From NCBI GenBank assembly GCA_014238065.1, contig JABABU010000056.1:1-64000 (forward strand): a stretch of 64,000 bases of DNA, read 5' to 3'. Of the stretch, positions 15,920-24,580 are shown piece after piece. A model generated the notes under the pieces. That model was not told where the DNA came from. It ran no database searches and saw nothing but the letters and a program-made list of their open reading frames with translations. The position numbers and the translations under genes were made by a program. The stretch is from Actinomycetota bacterium (GTDB taxonomy: Bacteria > Actinomycetota > Acidimicrobiia > Acidimicrobiales > Poriferisodalaceae). Numbering within the stretch: the first letter of the stretch is position 1; each line of letters opens with the position of its first letter.

Positions 15920-17583
15920 TGTCGAGCCCGGTCACGGTCACATTTCTCGGCGGCCTCGGCGAAGTCGGTCGAAACTGCACAGCAATCGAGTCAGACGGCA
16001 AGGTCCTGGTCATCGACTTCGGACTTATGTTCCCTGACGAGTCGATGCCGGGAGTCGACGTCATTCTCCCGGACGATCGCTACCTCCGCGAGCGTGCCGA
16101 TTCCATCGAGGCGCTCATCGTCACTCATGGCCACGAAGATCATGTTGGCGGTGTGTCTCACTTTCTGAAGGAGTTCGAGGCACCGCTCTATGGCTCGGCG
16201 CTGACCATGGGTATCGCCTCACACAAGGTCGGTGAGGCCGGGCTTGGGTCGCGCACATCGATCAATGTGGTCGCCGACGGCGAACGTCGAAGGATCGGAC
16301 CATTCGACGTCGAGTTCCTTCCCATCACCCACTCGGTCCCCCAGTCGATGTGCGTGGTTGTTCACAGCAAACAGGGCGTTTTGGTGCACACCGGCGACTT
16401 CAAGCTCGACTTCACTCCGGTCGACGACCGACTCACCGACCTTGGACGGCTCGGTGAGCTCAGTCGCGACGCCGGCATCAGATTGCTGATGGCTGACTCG
16501 ACGAACGCCGATGCGCCCGGTTTCTCGGCGAGCGAGACGACGGTCGGCGAGACGCTTCGTCGTTTGTTCCCCGAACTTCGAGGTCGAAGGATCATCGCCT
16601 CGTGCTTTGCCAGCCACCTGCACCGGGTCCAGCAGATCGTCGATGTCGCGATCGACGAGGGACGCGTCATCTTTCCTCTCGGCCGCTCGATGGTGAACAA
16701 CATCCGGATCGCCCGCGACCTGGGTGTTCTCGACCTACCGGAGCGGCATGTTCGCTCCATCGAGGAAGTCAACGATCACGATCCCGCGAAGGTGTGCGTG
16801 TTGTGCACCGGCTCGCAGGGCGAGCAGTTTGCAGCGTTGTCGCTGATGGCCAAAGGTGATCACCGCGACATCAGTATCGGCGACAACGACACCGTGATCA
16901 TGAGCTCACACCCGATTCCTGGTAACGAGCACCCGGTGTTCGTGGTGATGAACGCGCTCGTTCGGCGAGGGGCCGAGGTGATTCACTCCGGACAGGACCA
17001 CGTACACACGACGGGTCACGCCAAACGAGATGAACTCCGAATCCTCCAATCCATCGCCAAGCCTGAATATTTCTGCCCGATTGAAGGCGAGTACAGGATG
17101 TTGCGGCGACACGCTGATCTCGCCGTCGACCTCGGTCTCGCTGACGATCACGCTCTTGTCGCGGTCGATGGCAACCAGATCGTGCTGACCGACCACGATG
17201 TGTCGCTGGCAAAGGGTGTCCCTCACGAGTATCGGTATGTCCACGGGAACGGCGAGAACCTTGATCCAGCCGTTCTCGGGGAACGTCTCAACCTCGCCGA
17301 TGGTGGGGTTGTGGTGGTGTCGATCACGGTCGACATGGACGCACGCGACATTGTCGCTGGACCCAGGATCGCCTCGAGGGGTTGGGCCACCGATGCCGAA
17401 CTCGATGAACTCGTCCCTGCCCTCGAGAAGGAGCTGGCTCGATCGATCGGCGGAGCGCTCACCGACAAGTCGGTCGACATCGATGGACTCGAGCAGATTG
17501 CGCGCCGGGCCACGGGACGATTTGTCAGTAACAGGACTCGCCGCCGGCCCCCGATTCTCGCCGTGGTGCAGTCGACTGTCTGA
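15919..17583 (+). CDS. rnj: Ribonuclease J
   Basis: RNase J is a zinc-dependent endonuclease and 5'-3' exonuclease for mRNA decay and rRNA maturation. The 554-residue protein starts with VTFLGGLGEVGRNC and has the metallo-beta-lactamase motif THGHEDHVGG. The beta-CASP part follows with HTGDFKLD, LMADSTNA, ASCFASHLHRVQQ, CTGSQGEQFAAL and HTTGHAKRDEL. A C-terminal domain closes the protein. Length and motifs are canonical. It overlaps dapA by one base. Together with PNPase in this window it supplies much of the RNA-decay machinery. Confidence 0.95.
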   Translation: MSSPVTVTFLGGLGEVGRNCTAIESDGKVLVIDFGLMFPDESMPGVDVILPDDRYLRERADSIEALIVTHGHEDHVGGVSHFLKEFEAPLYGSALTMGIASHKVGEAGLGSRTSINVVADGERRRIGPFDVEFLPITHSVPQSMCVVVHSKQGVLVHTGDFKLDFTPVDDRLTDLGRLGELSRDAGIRLLMADSTNADAPGFSASETTVGETLRRLFPELRGRRIIASCFASHLHRVQQIVDVAIDEGRVIFPLGRSMVNNIRIARDLGVLDLPERHVRSIEEVNDHDPAKVCVLCTGSQGEQFAALSLMAKGDHRDISIGDNDTVIMSSHPIPGNEHPVFVVMNALVRRGAEVIHSGQDHVHTTGHAKRDELRILQSIAKPEYFCPIEGEYRMLRRHADLAVDLGLADDHALVAVDGNQIVLTDHDVSLAKGVPHEYRYVHGNGENLDPAVLGERLNLADGGVVVVSITVDMDARDIVAGPRIASRGWATDAELDELVPALEKELARSIGGALTDKSVDIDGLEQIARRATGRFVSNRTRRRPPILAVVQSTV

Positions 17584-17615
17584 GTAGGCGGAGCCACCTC
17601 TGCTCTCGATTTCGG

Positions 17616-17627
17616 TACCGTGGCTAC
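17616..17627 (+). promoter_or_regulatory. Leaderless-type -10 element of ftsK
   Basis: TACCGT is followed by 6 bases and the GTG start of ftsK, in the 44-base gap after RNase J. Confidence 0.55.
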
Positions 17628-20057
17628 GTGGCCACCACGCGGCGTCCAAGCCCAACTACGAAGCGTCGAACATCTTCCGGCGCGTACAACCGATCGAAAT
17701 CGTCACCATCGAAGTCGTCGTCCAAAAGCTCCCGTCGTAGCGCAAGCACGCGATCGAACGCGCGCTCGTCGACAAAACGCGCTCCGAAGAAGGGGGTGTC
17801 GGATCGCTCTTCACCTACGGCGCTCGCCATCGCCGAGCGTCGAGGCGACATTGCGGCCCTCGTGCTGTTCGCGCTGGCTGCCATCAGCCTCTTGGGAATC
17901 GTCGGGGACCTCACCGGTCCTGTCGGTCGTGGCCTCCGCGACGCCATCGGGTTGGCCGTCGGACTCTTCCAATACCTCGTCCCGGTCGTGTTCGTGTGGT
18001 GGGGCGCCACGCTGCTGCGAACCGAGCGGGTCGAGCGGAACGTGCGCGTTGGACTCGGTCTCGTTCTGCTCACGCTCAGCGGGGCCGCGATGGCCCACCT
18101 CGCCAGGGGCCCAGGGACGTTTGATGCGCCAGCCGATGAGCTTCGCGATGGGGGCGGCCTCATTGGCGCAGTGATCGCCGAGCCATTGCAGGCACTCACC
18201 GCGACGCCAGGTGCGTGGCTCCTCGTGGTCATCGCTGGATTCTTTTCGTTGCTCGTGATCTTCGACATTCCGCTCGCTGTTGTTGCGGAGTTCCTCGGCG
18301 CCGGTCTTCGAATGGCCGGGGAGCGGTTCGCCGACTGGACTCGTTCTCTCGTGTACGTGGGTCAGGAGGTCGACCGCGATCCGGTGATCCGCACAGGTAC
18401 CACCGAATCGGTCGTCGATCTCACCGACGAAGAACCGCCGGCGGTTCTCGATGACGGTGATGGCGATGGCGGCGAACCAGACGAAATGCAGCCAGAGCCG
18501 ATGGTCCAGCTTCCAGACGAGCCGCAGGAGGCGAAGCAACTCGAGATCGACCTCACGGGCCAAGCCGCTCGTGGAGCTTGGAAGCTTCCCAAGCTGAGCC
18601 TGCTCAGGCGCAGCGGTGCTCAGAGCGTCGATGAGCGCGCCGTGCACGCAGGTGGGCGCGCGCTCGAGCAGGCTCTAGCCAGTCACGGTGTCGAAACCAA
18701 GGTCGTCGGCATGACGGTCGGCCCGACGGTCACCCGCTACGAACTCGAGCTGGCTCCAGGGGTGAAGGTGTCGCGGGTGACCAGTCTCAACCGCGACATC
18801 GCGTACGCCATGGCGACGCCAGACGTCCGTATTCTTGCTCCGATCCCTGGCCGCTCCGCCATTGGCATCGAAGTACCGAACAGTGCGCGTCACCTGGTGG
18901 CGCTCGGAGACATTCTGTCCAGTCAGGTCGCCACCGAAGCCGATCATCCGCTCGAGGTTGCACTGGGCCAAGACATCGCCGGACGACCGGTCATGGCCAA
19001 CTTGGCGACCATGCCGCACGTGCTCATCGCCGGCGCGACTGGCGCCGGCAAGTCCTCGTGCATCAACAGCATTCTCACTTCACTTCTGGTGAGAGCCACA
19101 CCAGACCAGGTCAGGATGATTCTTGTCGACCCGAAACGGGTCGAAATGGGCCAGTACGACCGTCTTCCACATCTGCTCACCCAGGTGGTCACAGATCCGA
19201 AGAAGGCAGCCAACGCGCTGTCCTGGGCGGTCAAGGAGATGGAGCGTCGTTACGACCTCCTCTCCGAAGTCGGGTTCAGAGACATCACCGGTTACAACGA
19301 AGCCTTCGACCGGGGTGAAGTCCAGGCCGCTCCTGGCGAGGAACGCCAGTACGAGCGTCTTCCGTTCATCGTCATCGTCATCGACGAACTCAACGACCTC
19401 ATGATGGTGGCTGCCCGTGACGTCGAAGAGTCGATCACCCGGCTCGCGCAGATGGCGAGGGCTGTCGGCATCCATTTGGTCGTCGCAACACAGCGTCCCT
19501 CGGTCAATGTCATCACCGGCATCATCAAGGCGAACATCCCGTCGCGGCTGGCCTTTGCCGTGTCGTCGCTGGCTGACAGCCGCGTGATTCTCGATCAGCC
19601 GGGCGCGGAACGGCTCATCGGGCAAGGCGACATGCTGTTGCTCACCGCCAACTCGAGCATCGCCCAGCGGATCCAGGGCTGTTGGGTGACCGAGGCCGAG
19701 GTCGGCAAGGTCGTTGCCGCGTGGAAGCGCCAGGCGCCCGACGTCGAGTATGTCCCAGGTGTCGAAGGCGAACAGAGCCAATCGGCTGGCCTCATTCCCG
19801 GGGGAAGCACCGGCGACGAAGGCGACGATGAGCTGATGGTCCAGGCCATGAAGCTCGTCGTCGAAACGCAGCTCGGATCGACATCGATGCTGCAGCGGAA
19901 GCTGAAGGTCGGTTTCGCCCGCGCCGGTCGTCTCATGGATCTGCTCGAGCAGCGAGGTGTCGTCGGACCGTCGATCGGGTCCAAGGCTCGCGACGTGATG
20001 ATGTCGCCGGAGGAGCTCGCTCTCATTGTCGACGGTGGTGTCGCGGGTCAGGAGTGA
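17628..20057 (+). CDS. ftsK: DNA translocase FtsK
   Basis: FtsK pumps DNA at the septum and helps resolve chromosomes during division. The 809-residue protein has a very basic, Ser/Lys/Arg-rich N-terminal tail of about 60 residues, then four membrane segments (about residues 75-220). An acidic linker and the alpha-beta motor domain follow, with Walker A GATGAGKSSC (near residue 469) and Walker B VIVIDELNDLMM. The C-terminal gamma winged helix has STSMLQRKLKVGFARAGRLMD. Walker B carries Asn where Ala is usual (DELADLM), a small oddity. The open frame continues about 105 codons past the stop. Confidence 0.95.
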   Translation: MATTRRPSPTTKRRTSSGAYNRSKSSPSKSSSKSSRRSASTRSNARSSTKRAPKKGVSDRSSPTALAIAERRGDIAALVLFALAAISLLGIVGDLTGPVGRGLRDAIGLAVGLFQYLVPVVFVWWGATLLRTERVERNVRVGLGLVLLTLSGAAMAHLARGPGTFDAPADELRDGGGLIGAVIAEPLQALTATPGAWLLVVIAGFFSLLVIFDIPLAVVAEFLGAGLRMAGERFADWTRSLVYVGQEVDRDPVIRTGTTESVVDLTDEEPPAVLDDGDGDGGEPDEMQPEPMVQLPDEPQEAKQLEIDLTGQAARGAWKLPKLSLLRRSGAQSVDERAVHAGGRALEQALASHGVETKVVGMTVGPTVTRYELELAPGVKVSRVTSLNRDIAYAMATPDVRILAPIPGRSAIGIEVPNSARHLVALGDILSSQVATEADHPLEVALGQDIAGRPVMANLATMPHVLIAGATGAGKSSCINSILTSLLVRATPDQVRMILVDPKRVEMGQYDRLPHLLTQVVTDPKKAANALSWAVKEMERRYDLLSEVGFRDITGYNEAFDRGEVQAAPGEERQYERLPFIVIVIDELNDLMMVAARDVEESITRLAQMARAVGIHLVVATQRPSVNVITGIIKANIPSRLAFAVSSLADSRVILDQPGAERLIGQGDMLLLTANSSIAQRIQGCWVTEAEVGKVVAAWKRQAPDVEYVPGVEGEQSQSAGLIPGGSTGDEGDDELMVQAMKLVVETQLGSTSMLQRKLKVGFARAGRLMDLLEQRGVVGPSIGSKARDVMMSPEELALIVDGGVAGQE

Positions 20058-20311
20058 TCCTCGGGATTCATTACCCTCGTCATCGCGATAGTCGTGCCGA
20101 CCGGGGCCGCGGATCGGTTCGACACTTCGCTGCCAGAACTCGTGGCTGCTTTCGGGGCTGCGTGTCGAGTCGAGACCGACCCCGGTGTCGGCAACCTGTT
20201 CGGACCGAGCATCTTCAACCGCATGGACATCGACGGCATGGTCCACCTCTCTTGGCCGCATTCTTCGCGTTCCCCCGTTTCCTGCGTCGTTGACCCGGTA
20301 GAAATGGCGCT
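20058..20311. other. Gap after ftsK with coding-like composition
   Basis: This 254-base stretch has no gene that I can support. It stays open in the ftsK frame as far as 20375 with GC-rich third positions, and the opposite strand is open too, so strand cannot be told from composition. No recognisable protein results and no tRNA, terminator or repeat is clear. It may be the eroded end of a lost gene. Confidence 0.4.
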
Positions 20312-21676
20312 ATGGACGATGTGGCGCTGTGGCCGGCAACTGAGCAAGCGAGGGCGATCAAGCAGGGCGACCTGAAGAGCAGAGAGCTGCTCGAGGTCTT
20401 CATCTCGCGCATTGATCGGATCAATCCGACAGTGAACGCGGTCGTGACGACGGATTTCGAATCAGCTCGGAACGCGGCCGATGCGGCCGACGTGGCGGTT
20501 GCGGAGGGCCGCGATCTCGGCGCGCTGCACGGACTGCCTGTGACGATCAAGGACGCTCTCGAGACGAACGGCATGCGGTCGACGGGAGGCGCAACCGAGT
20601 TGGCCCACAACGTCCCCAACCGTGATGCACCTGTCGTCGGGGCGGTGAAGAACGAGGGAGCGATCGTCTTCGGAAAGACCAACTTGCCCCGCTGGTCTGG
20701 CGACATTCAGTCGTTCAATGACATCTTCGGTACGACGACGAACCCTTGGGATGCTGATCGCGTTCCGGGGGGATCATCGGGCGGGGCTGCTGCTGCGGTG
20801 TCTTGTGGATTGACCGCGTTCGAGATCGGCACCGACATCGGCGGATCGATCAGATTTCCGGCAGCGTTCAACGGGATCTTCGGACACAAGCCCTCCTTCG
20901 GGATCGTTCCGAGCACCGGGTATCTCGACCACGTCGCAGGCGGCACGACCGAAGCTGACGTGAACGTCATCGGGCCGCTGACCCGCTCGGCAGATGATCT
21001 GACGCTGCTCATGAGGATCCTGAGTCGGAAGAGTCCGACGTGGACGGCCGACCTCGGGTCACCTCCGGATGCGCCCAAGCACATGCGTGTCGCTGCGTGG
21101 CTCGACGATGACTTCTGCGAGGTCGACGCCGAGGTGCTCGCTGTTCTGGATGCCGTCGTTGCTCGAATGGAAGCTGATGGAATGTCCGTCGACCGGTCGG
21201 CTCGACCTGATCTCGACGCAGCACGCGCTGCGAAGCTCGGTGGCATGTTGGTGAGTTCTGCCACGAGCCGCCCCGGCGACACCGATGGTCCGAGCCATCG
21301 GGAGTGGTGCGACTGGGATGTCGAGCGTGAAGAGTTGAGGACCGCGTGGGCGAGCTTTTTCGGGAACTTCGACGCCGTCGTGATGCCCGTCGGGTTCGTC
21401 CCACCATTTCCCCACATTCACGAGGGCGACTTCGCCTCGCGAACGCTGGAATGCAACGGTCAAAAGAGACCGTATCTCGATGTCATCGCGTGGACGTTGT
21501 TGACGGGGATGGCATATCTCCCGTCGTCGGTGCCGCCAGTCGGTCTTACCCCCGGTGGACTTCCGGTCGGCATGCAGGTCGTCGGGCCATACGGATCCGA
21601 CCTGTCGACGATTGCCCTCGCCGGGCATATCGCATCGCTTGGCGACGGGTTTGTGGCCCCACCCATTGCTCGGTGA
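20312..21676 (+). CDS. Amidase-signature family amidase
   Basis: A 454-residue member of the amidase signature family, which hydrolyses carboxamides to acids and ammonia. The Ser-cisSer-Lys catalytic set can be read: Lys in LPVTIKDAL, the cis-Ser in PGGSSGGAAAAV and the Ser in GTDIGGSIRFPA. Substrate class cannot be read; acyl amides, aryl amides and carbamates are all handled by this family. The ATG has no clear Shine-Dalgarno; a TAGAAA hexamer stands 7 bases before it, close to the TANNNT pattern seen elsewhere. A sulfatase follows on the same strand after 128 bases. Confidence 0.88.
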   Translation: MDDVALWPATEQARAIKQGDLKSRELLEVFISRIDRINPTVNAVVTTDFESARNAADAADVAVAEGRDLGALHGLPVTIKDALETNGMRSTGGATELAHNVPNRDAPVVGAVKNEGAIVFGKTNLPRWSGDIQSFNDIFGTTTNPWDADRVPGGSSGGAAAAVSCGLTAFEIGTDIGGSIRFPAAFNGIFGHKPSFGIVPSTGYLDHVAGGTTEADVNVIGPLTRSADDLTLLMRILSRKSPTWTADLGSPPDAPKHMRVAAWLDDDFCEVDAEVLAVLDAVVARMEADGMSVDRSARPDLDAARAAKLGGMLVSSATSRPGDTDGPSHREWCDWDVEREELRTAWASFFGNFDAVVMPVGFVPPFPHIHEGDFASRTLECNGQKRPYLDVIAWTLLTGMAYLPSSVPPVGLTPGGLPVGMQVVGPYGSDLSTIALAGHIASLGDGFVAPPIAR

Positions 21677-21792
21677 CCGGAGTCAGGTGTTGGTGAACTA
21701 CCAGCCCCGCAACCGCAGATAGCGGCCGTCAGCGGTGTCGAAGTCGACGAATGCCGCGACCTCGCCAAGCCGGACGGCGTCGATTCTCGACG

Positions 21793-21804
21793 TACCATTC
21801 GCGC
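21793..21804 (+). promoter_or_regulatory. Leaderless-type -10 element of the sulfatase gene
   Basis: TACCAT is followed by 6 bases and a GTG codon where sulfatase homology begins. This sets the start at 21805 rather than an in-frame upstream codon. Confidence 0.5.
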
Positions 21805-23226
21805 GTGGCCACCGGAGAGAACGTTCTGATCATCATGTCGGACGAACACCAGGCCAGAGCGCTCGGCGCCGCCGGCGATGTCATGGTCCACACGCCGAAT
21901 CTCGACAGGCTTGCCGAGAGAGGCGCTCGGTTCACCAGGTGTTGGACGCCATCTCCGATCTGTGTCTCGGCCAGGGGATCTTTTGCCACTGGTCGGTGGG
22001 TCCACGAGATCGGAACCTGGCACTCGGCCCAACCGTACGACGGTGACATTCGTGGATGGGCGCACGAGGCGAGAGATGCCGGTCGCGAGGTGGTCAGCAT
22101 CGGCAAGCTGCATTACAGCGGACCGAGGGACGACCACGGCTTCACCGAGACCATCGCTCCGATGTGGGTTGCTGGAGGCATTGGGTGGGTGCAGGGGCTT
22201 CCCCGCCGAAACCCGCTGCCGTATCCAGAGGCAGCGGAGATGGCCGAAGGAGTTGGTGTCGGTCACACCTCCTACACGCGCTACGACGAACGAGTGACCG
22301 CGCACGCGGTCGAGTGGCTCCACCGTCGCGAGCGTGCCGAAGATCCATGGGTGCTGTTCGTGTCGTTCGTCGCACCGCACTACCCGTTGTCGGCGCCGGA
22401 GGAGTTCGCGTCGTTGACGAAGAACTCGGACCTTCCTGACCCTGACATTGCAAAGCAGTCGATCGAGCACCCTGCTGTTCGCGCCATGGCTGATTTCTTC
22501 GCCTACCACCGGTATTTCGACAGCGAAGGCACCGACGCAGGTCGACGTGCGTACCGGGCCCTGATCGCCTTCCTGGACTCCAATGTCGGCAAGGTGCTTG
22601 ATGCCCTCGACGAAATCGGGGCGACGTCGTCCACACGTGTCATCTACACCTCCGACCATGGAGAGATGGAAGGGAACCGAGGCCTCTGGGGCAAGTCGTA
22701 CATGTACAGAGACTCGGTGGGGGTGCCACTGATCGTCGCCGGTCCTGATGTGGCGGCTGGGGCGACTGTTGACACGCACGCGAACCTCGTCGACATCTGC
22801 GCCACAGTGCGTGACACGTTGCCGCCCGGCCGTCAAGATGACACCGGCACCGGCCAGGGAGTGTCGTTGTGGGAACAAATGGACATCGGACTCGACCGGC
22901 CCGCGTTCTCCGAGTATCACGATGGAGGGTCCATCACCGGAAGCTTCTGCGTTCGCGTTGGTGACACGAAACTGGTTCACCATGAAGGCGAACGGCCGGA
23001 GTTGTTCGACCTCGCGACCGATCCTGACGAACTCACCGACGTCAGCGACGACCCGGACCGCCAACACGACCTACAGGTAGGTTACGAGGCGCTGGGAACG
23101 CTGGTCGACACCACAGCCGCCAACGCGGCGGCATTCGCGAGTCAGGAAGAGCTCATCGCCCGCCTTGGTGGCCGATCTTCTCTCGCCAACTTTCTGCGTT
23201 TCAATCACACACCAGTGCCCGAGTGA
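21805..23226 (+). CDS. Sulfatase family hydrolase, atypical CVSAR site
   Basis: A 473-residue member of the alkaline-phosphatase superfamily, sulfatase branch, which cleaves sulfate or related esters through a formylglycine residue. The N-terminal metal motif ENVLIIMSDEHQARALG, the active-site region TPSPICVSARGSFATGR, a second metal site YTSDHGEMEGNRGLWGK and a C-terminal domain are present. The formylglycine position is Cys53, but the +2 residue is Ser instead of Pro or Ala (CVSAR against C-x-P-x-R). It may still be converted, or the enzyme may act on phosphonate or phosphodiester substrates. No signal peptide is visible, so it is probably cytoplasmic. No sulfatase-maturing enzyme is in the window. 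Confidence 0.85.
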   Translation: MATGENVLIIMSDEHQARALGAAGDVMVHTPNLDRLAERGARFTRCWTPSPICVSARGSFATGRWVHEIGTWHSAQPYDGDIRGWAHEARDAGREVVSIGKLHYSGPRDDHGFTETIAPMWVAGGIGWVQGLPRRNPLPYPEAAEMAEGVGVGHTSYTRYDERVTAHAVEWLHRRERAEDPWVLFVSFVAPHYPLSAPEEFASLTKNSDLPDPDIAKQSIEHPAVRAMADFFAYHRYFDSEGTDAGRRAYRALIAFLDSNVGKVLDALDEIGATSSTRVIYTSDHGEMEGNRGLWGKSYMYRDSVGVPLIVAGPDVAAGATVDTHANLVDICATVRDTLPPGRQDDTGTGQGVSLWEQMDIGLDRPAFSEYHDGGSITGSFCVRVGDTKLVHHEGERPELFDLATDPDELTDVSDDPDRQHDLQVGYEALGTLVDTTAANAAAFASQEELIARLGGRSSLANFLRFNHTPVPE

Positions 23227-23304
23227 GTTTGGCCGGACATGAGACAGGGCCCCGTCTTGACAGGTATCGTCATCGTTGGACGGTGCTTGAAACGAAGCGT
23301 GGGG

Positions 23305-24567
23305 ATGGGTTTGCAACGCTGTCACATCGGGATGGGTCTGGCGGCAATCTTGCTCGCTTCGGCGTGCGGTAGCGCGTCGCCTGATGCTTTGACGACCCCA
23401 GACGGTGTCATCGAACCGATCAGTGCCGCGGACCCCACTGCCTCGTCCTCACCAGGCTCCACGACCAGGGATTCTGGACCAACCGTTTCACTGCCACCGG
23501 CTTCAACGACAATCGCCCCTTCGTCGTCGACAACGATGCCTGTCAGTACGACGGTGACCCAATCGATCGACACAAGACTGTCGGCGGTGGCCGATGCCGT
23601 TCAGTTCGACCTCGCCGAGATCCCTGAACTGCTCGCCGATCTCGACGGTTCGGTTGCTTCGGGCATTCCAGCGCCACTGGTCATCGCGCAGCGTGTCGCT
23701 GGGTTTCCGATTCCTGTCGGCGTTCCCGCCGAGAGCAGCCTCTTCCGGCTAGAGGTCTCGACGTTCGTTGCGGACGAAGTGACTGAATGGCGATGGCTGT
23801 ACGAGGCATTTGCCGCTGACGACGTCGGCGACATCGACATCAGCCTTCCGGGGCAAGGTTCCGGAGCGGTCGCCCTCGCCGAGTTGTATGACCCGATCTT
23901 GAGCGAACTCGGATTCGGGAGGAACGGCTCGACCGGAAGTGACCCCGGCGAGTCGGGAGGACCCAACTCCTTGAACCACGTCTATCCGCCGGATGGGGCC
24001 GTGTTCATCGCCGGCGTGTCGGCTGATGTCGCCAACATCAAGGTGTGGGCATCAGAGGATCTGCTGTTCCCAGAAGACACGCTCGAACCCGGCTATCGGA
24101 TCGATCTCGACGCGGGCCTTCCGAATGGCGTCGAGCCGGTACCGCTGCTCGCTGCGCTGGGGGCGTCGATTTCTTTGCCCGCCGACACCGTCATGCGCGG
24201 ATCGACCCTGCGCCTGTGGAATCGGTCAGAGGATTCCGTCGATGCTGCTCTTGGCCAGAACTACCTGGATGTTTCGCTTCTGTGGGGGACTTCGCTGAGC
24301 CTCGAAGATGTCATCGAGTTGTATTCCGTCGACGTTCCCGTCTTCGAACCGTGGCTGGCGGCTGAGCCGTCCTTCTTCAACGAGGGCGAATTCGAGTTGG
24401 AGACTGTCGGACAGACCTTCGACGCGAGCTTTGAACTGCCGGTGCTGTTGTTGCTTCGGTATCCAGGCAGACTCCGATTCACCCCGGCTGAAGCTGGAGG
24501 TTCCTTGATCGAGCTCGAACTTCGACTGGAATCTGGCCGCCAAGAGCTGCTTCCTCCTGCAGATTGA
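23305..24567 (+). CDS. Predicted lipoprotein of unknown function
   Basis: A protein of about 420 residues with a short signal peptide and a lipobox-like ASAC at the end of the hydrophobic stretch GLAAILLASAC, so it is probably anchored to the outer face of the cell membrane. A Thr/Ser/Pro-rich linker follows (to about residue 85), typical of a flexible wall-spanning spacer. The remaining 330 residues are acidic, Leu-rich and contain two similar halves of beta character, unknown to me. The start is uncertain: GTG at 23299, ATG at 23305 and ATG at 23332 are all possible, and an upstream ATG at 23239 would make an unusually long signal. It converges on the TauD-type gene. Confidence 0.7.
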   Translation: MGLQRCHIGMGLAAILLASACGSASPDALTTPDGVIEPISAADPTASSSPGSTTRDSGPTVSLPPASTTIAPSSSTTMPVSTTVTQSIDTRLSAVADAVQFDLAEIPELLADLDGSVASGIPAPLVIAQRVAGFPIPVGVPAESSLFRLEVSTFVADEVTEWRWLYEAFAADDVGDIDISLPGQGSGAVALAELYDPILSELGFGRNGSTGSDPGESGGPNSLNHVYPPDGAVFIAGVSADVANIKVWASEDLLFPEDTLEPGYRIDLDAGLPNGVEPVPLLAALGASISLPADTVMRGSTLRLWNRSEDSVDAALGQNYLDVSLLWGTSLSLEDVIELYSVDVPVFEPWLAAEPSFFNEGEFELETVGQTFDASFELPVLLLLRYPGRLRFTPAEAGGSLIELELRLESGRQELLPPAD

Positions 24568-24580
24568 GTCCGCCGAGGTT

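Noticed and set aside
21460-23067. A 535-codon minus-strand frame opposite the amidase end and the sulfatase gene
   Set aside because: It runs through two well supported plus-strand genes, has low-complexity translation and no recognisable motif.
23242-23257. Near-palindrome AGACAGGGCCCCGTCT before a TTGACA box, upstream of the lipoprotein
   Set aside because: It has one mismatch and no clear -10 partner; a regulatory role cannot be supported.
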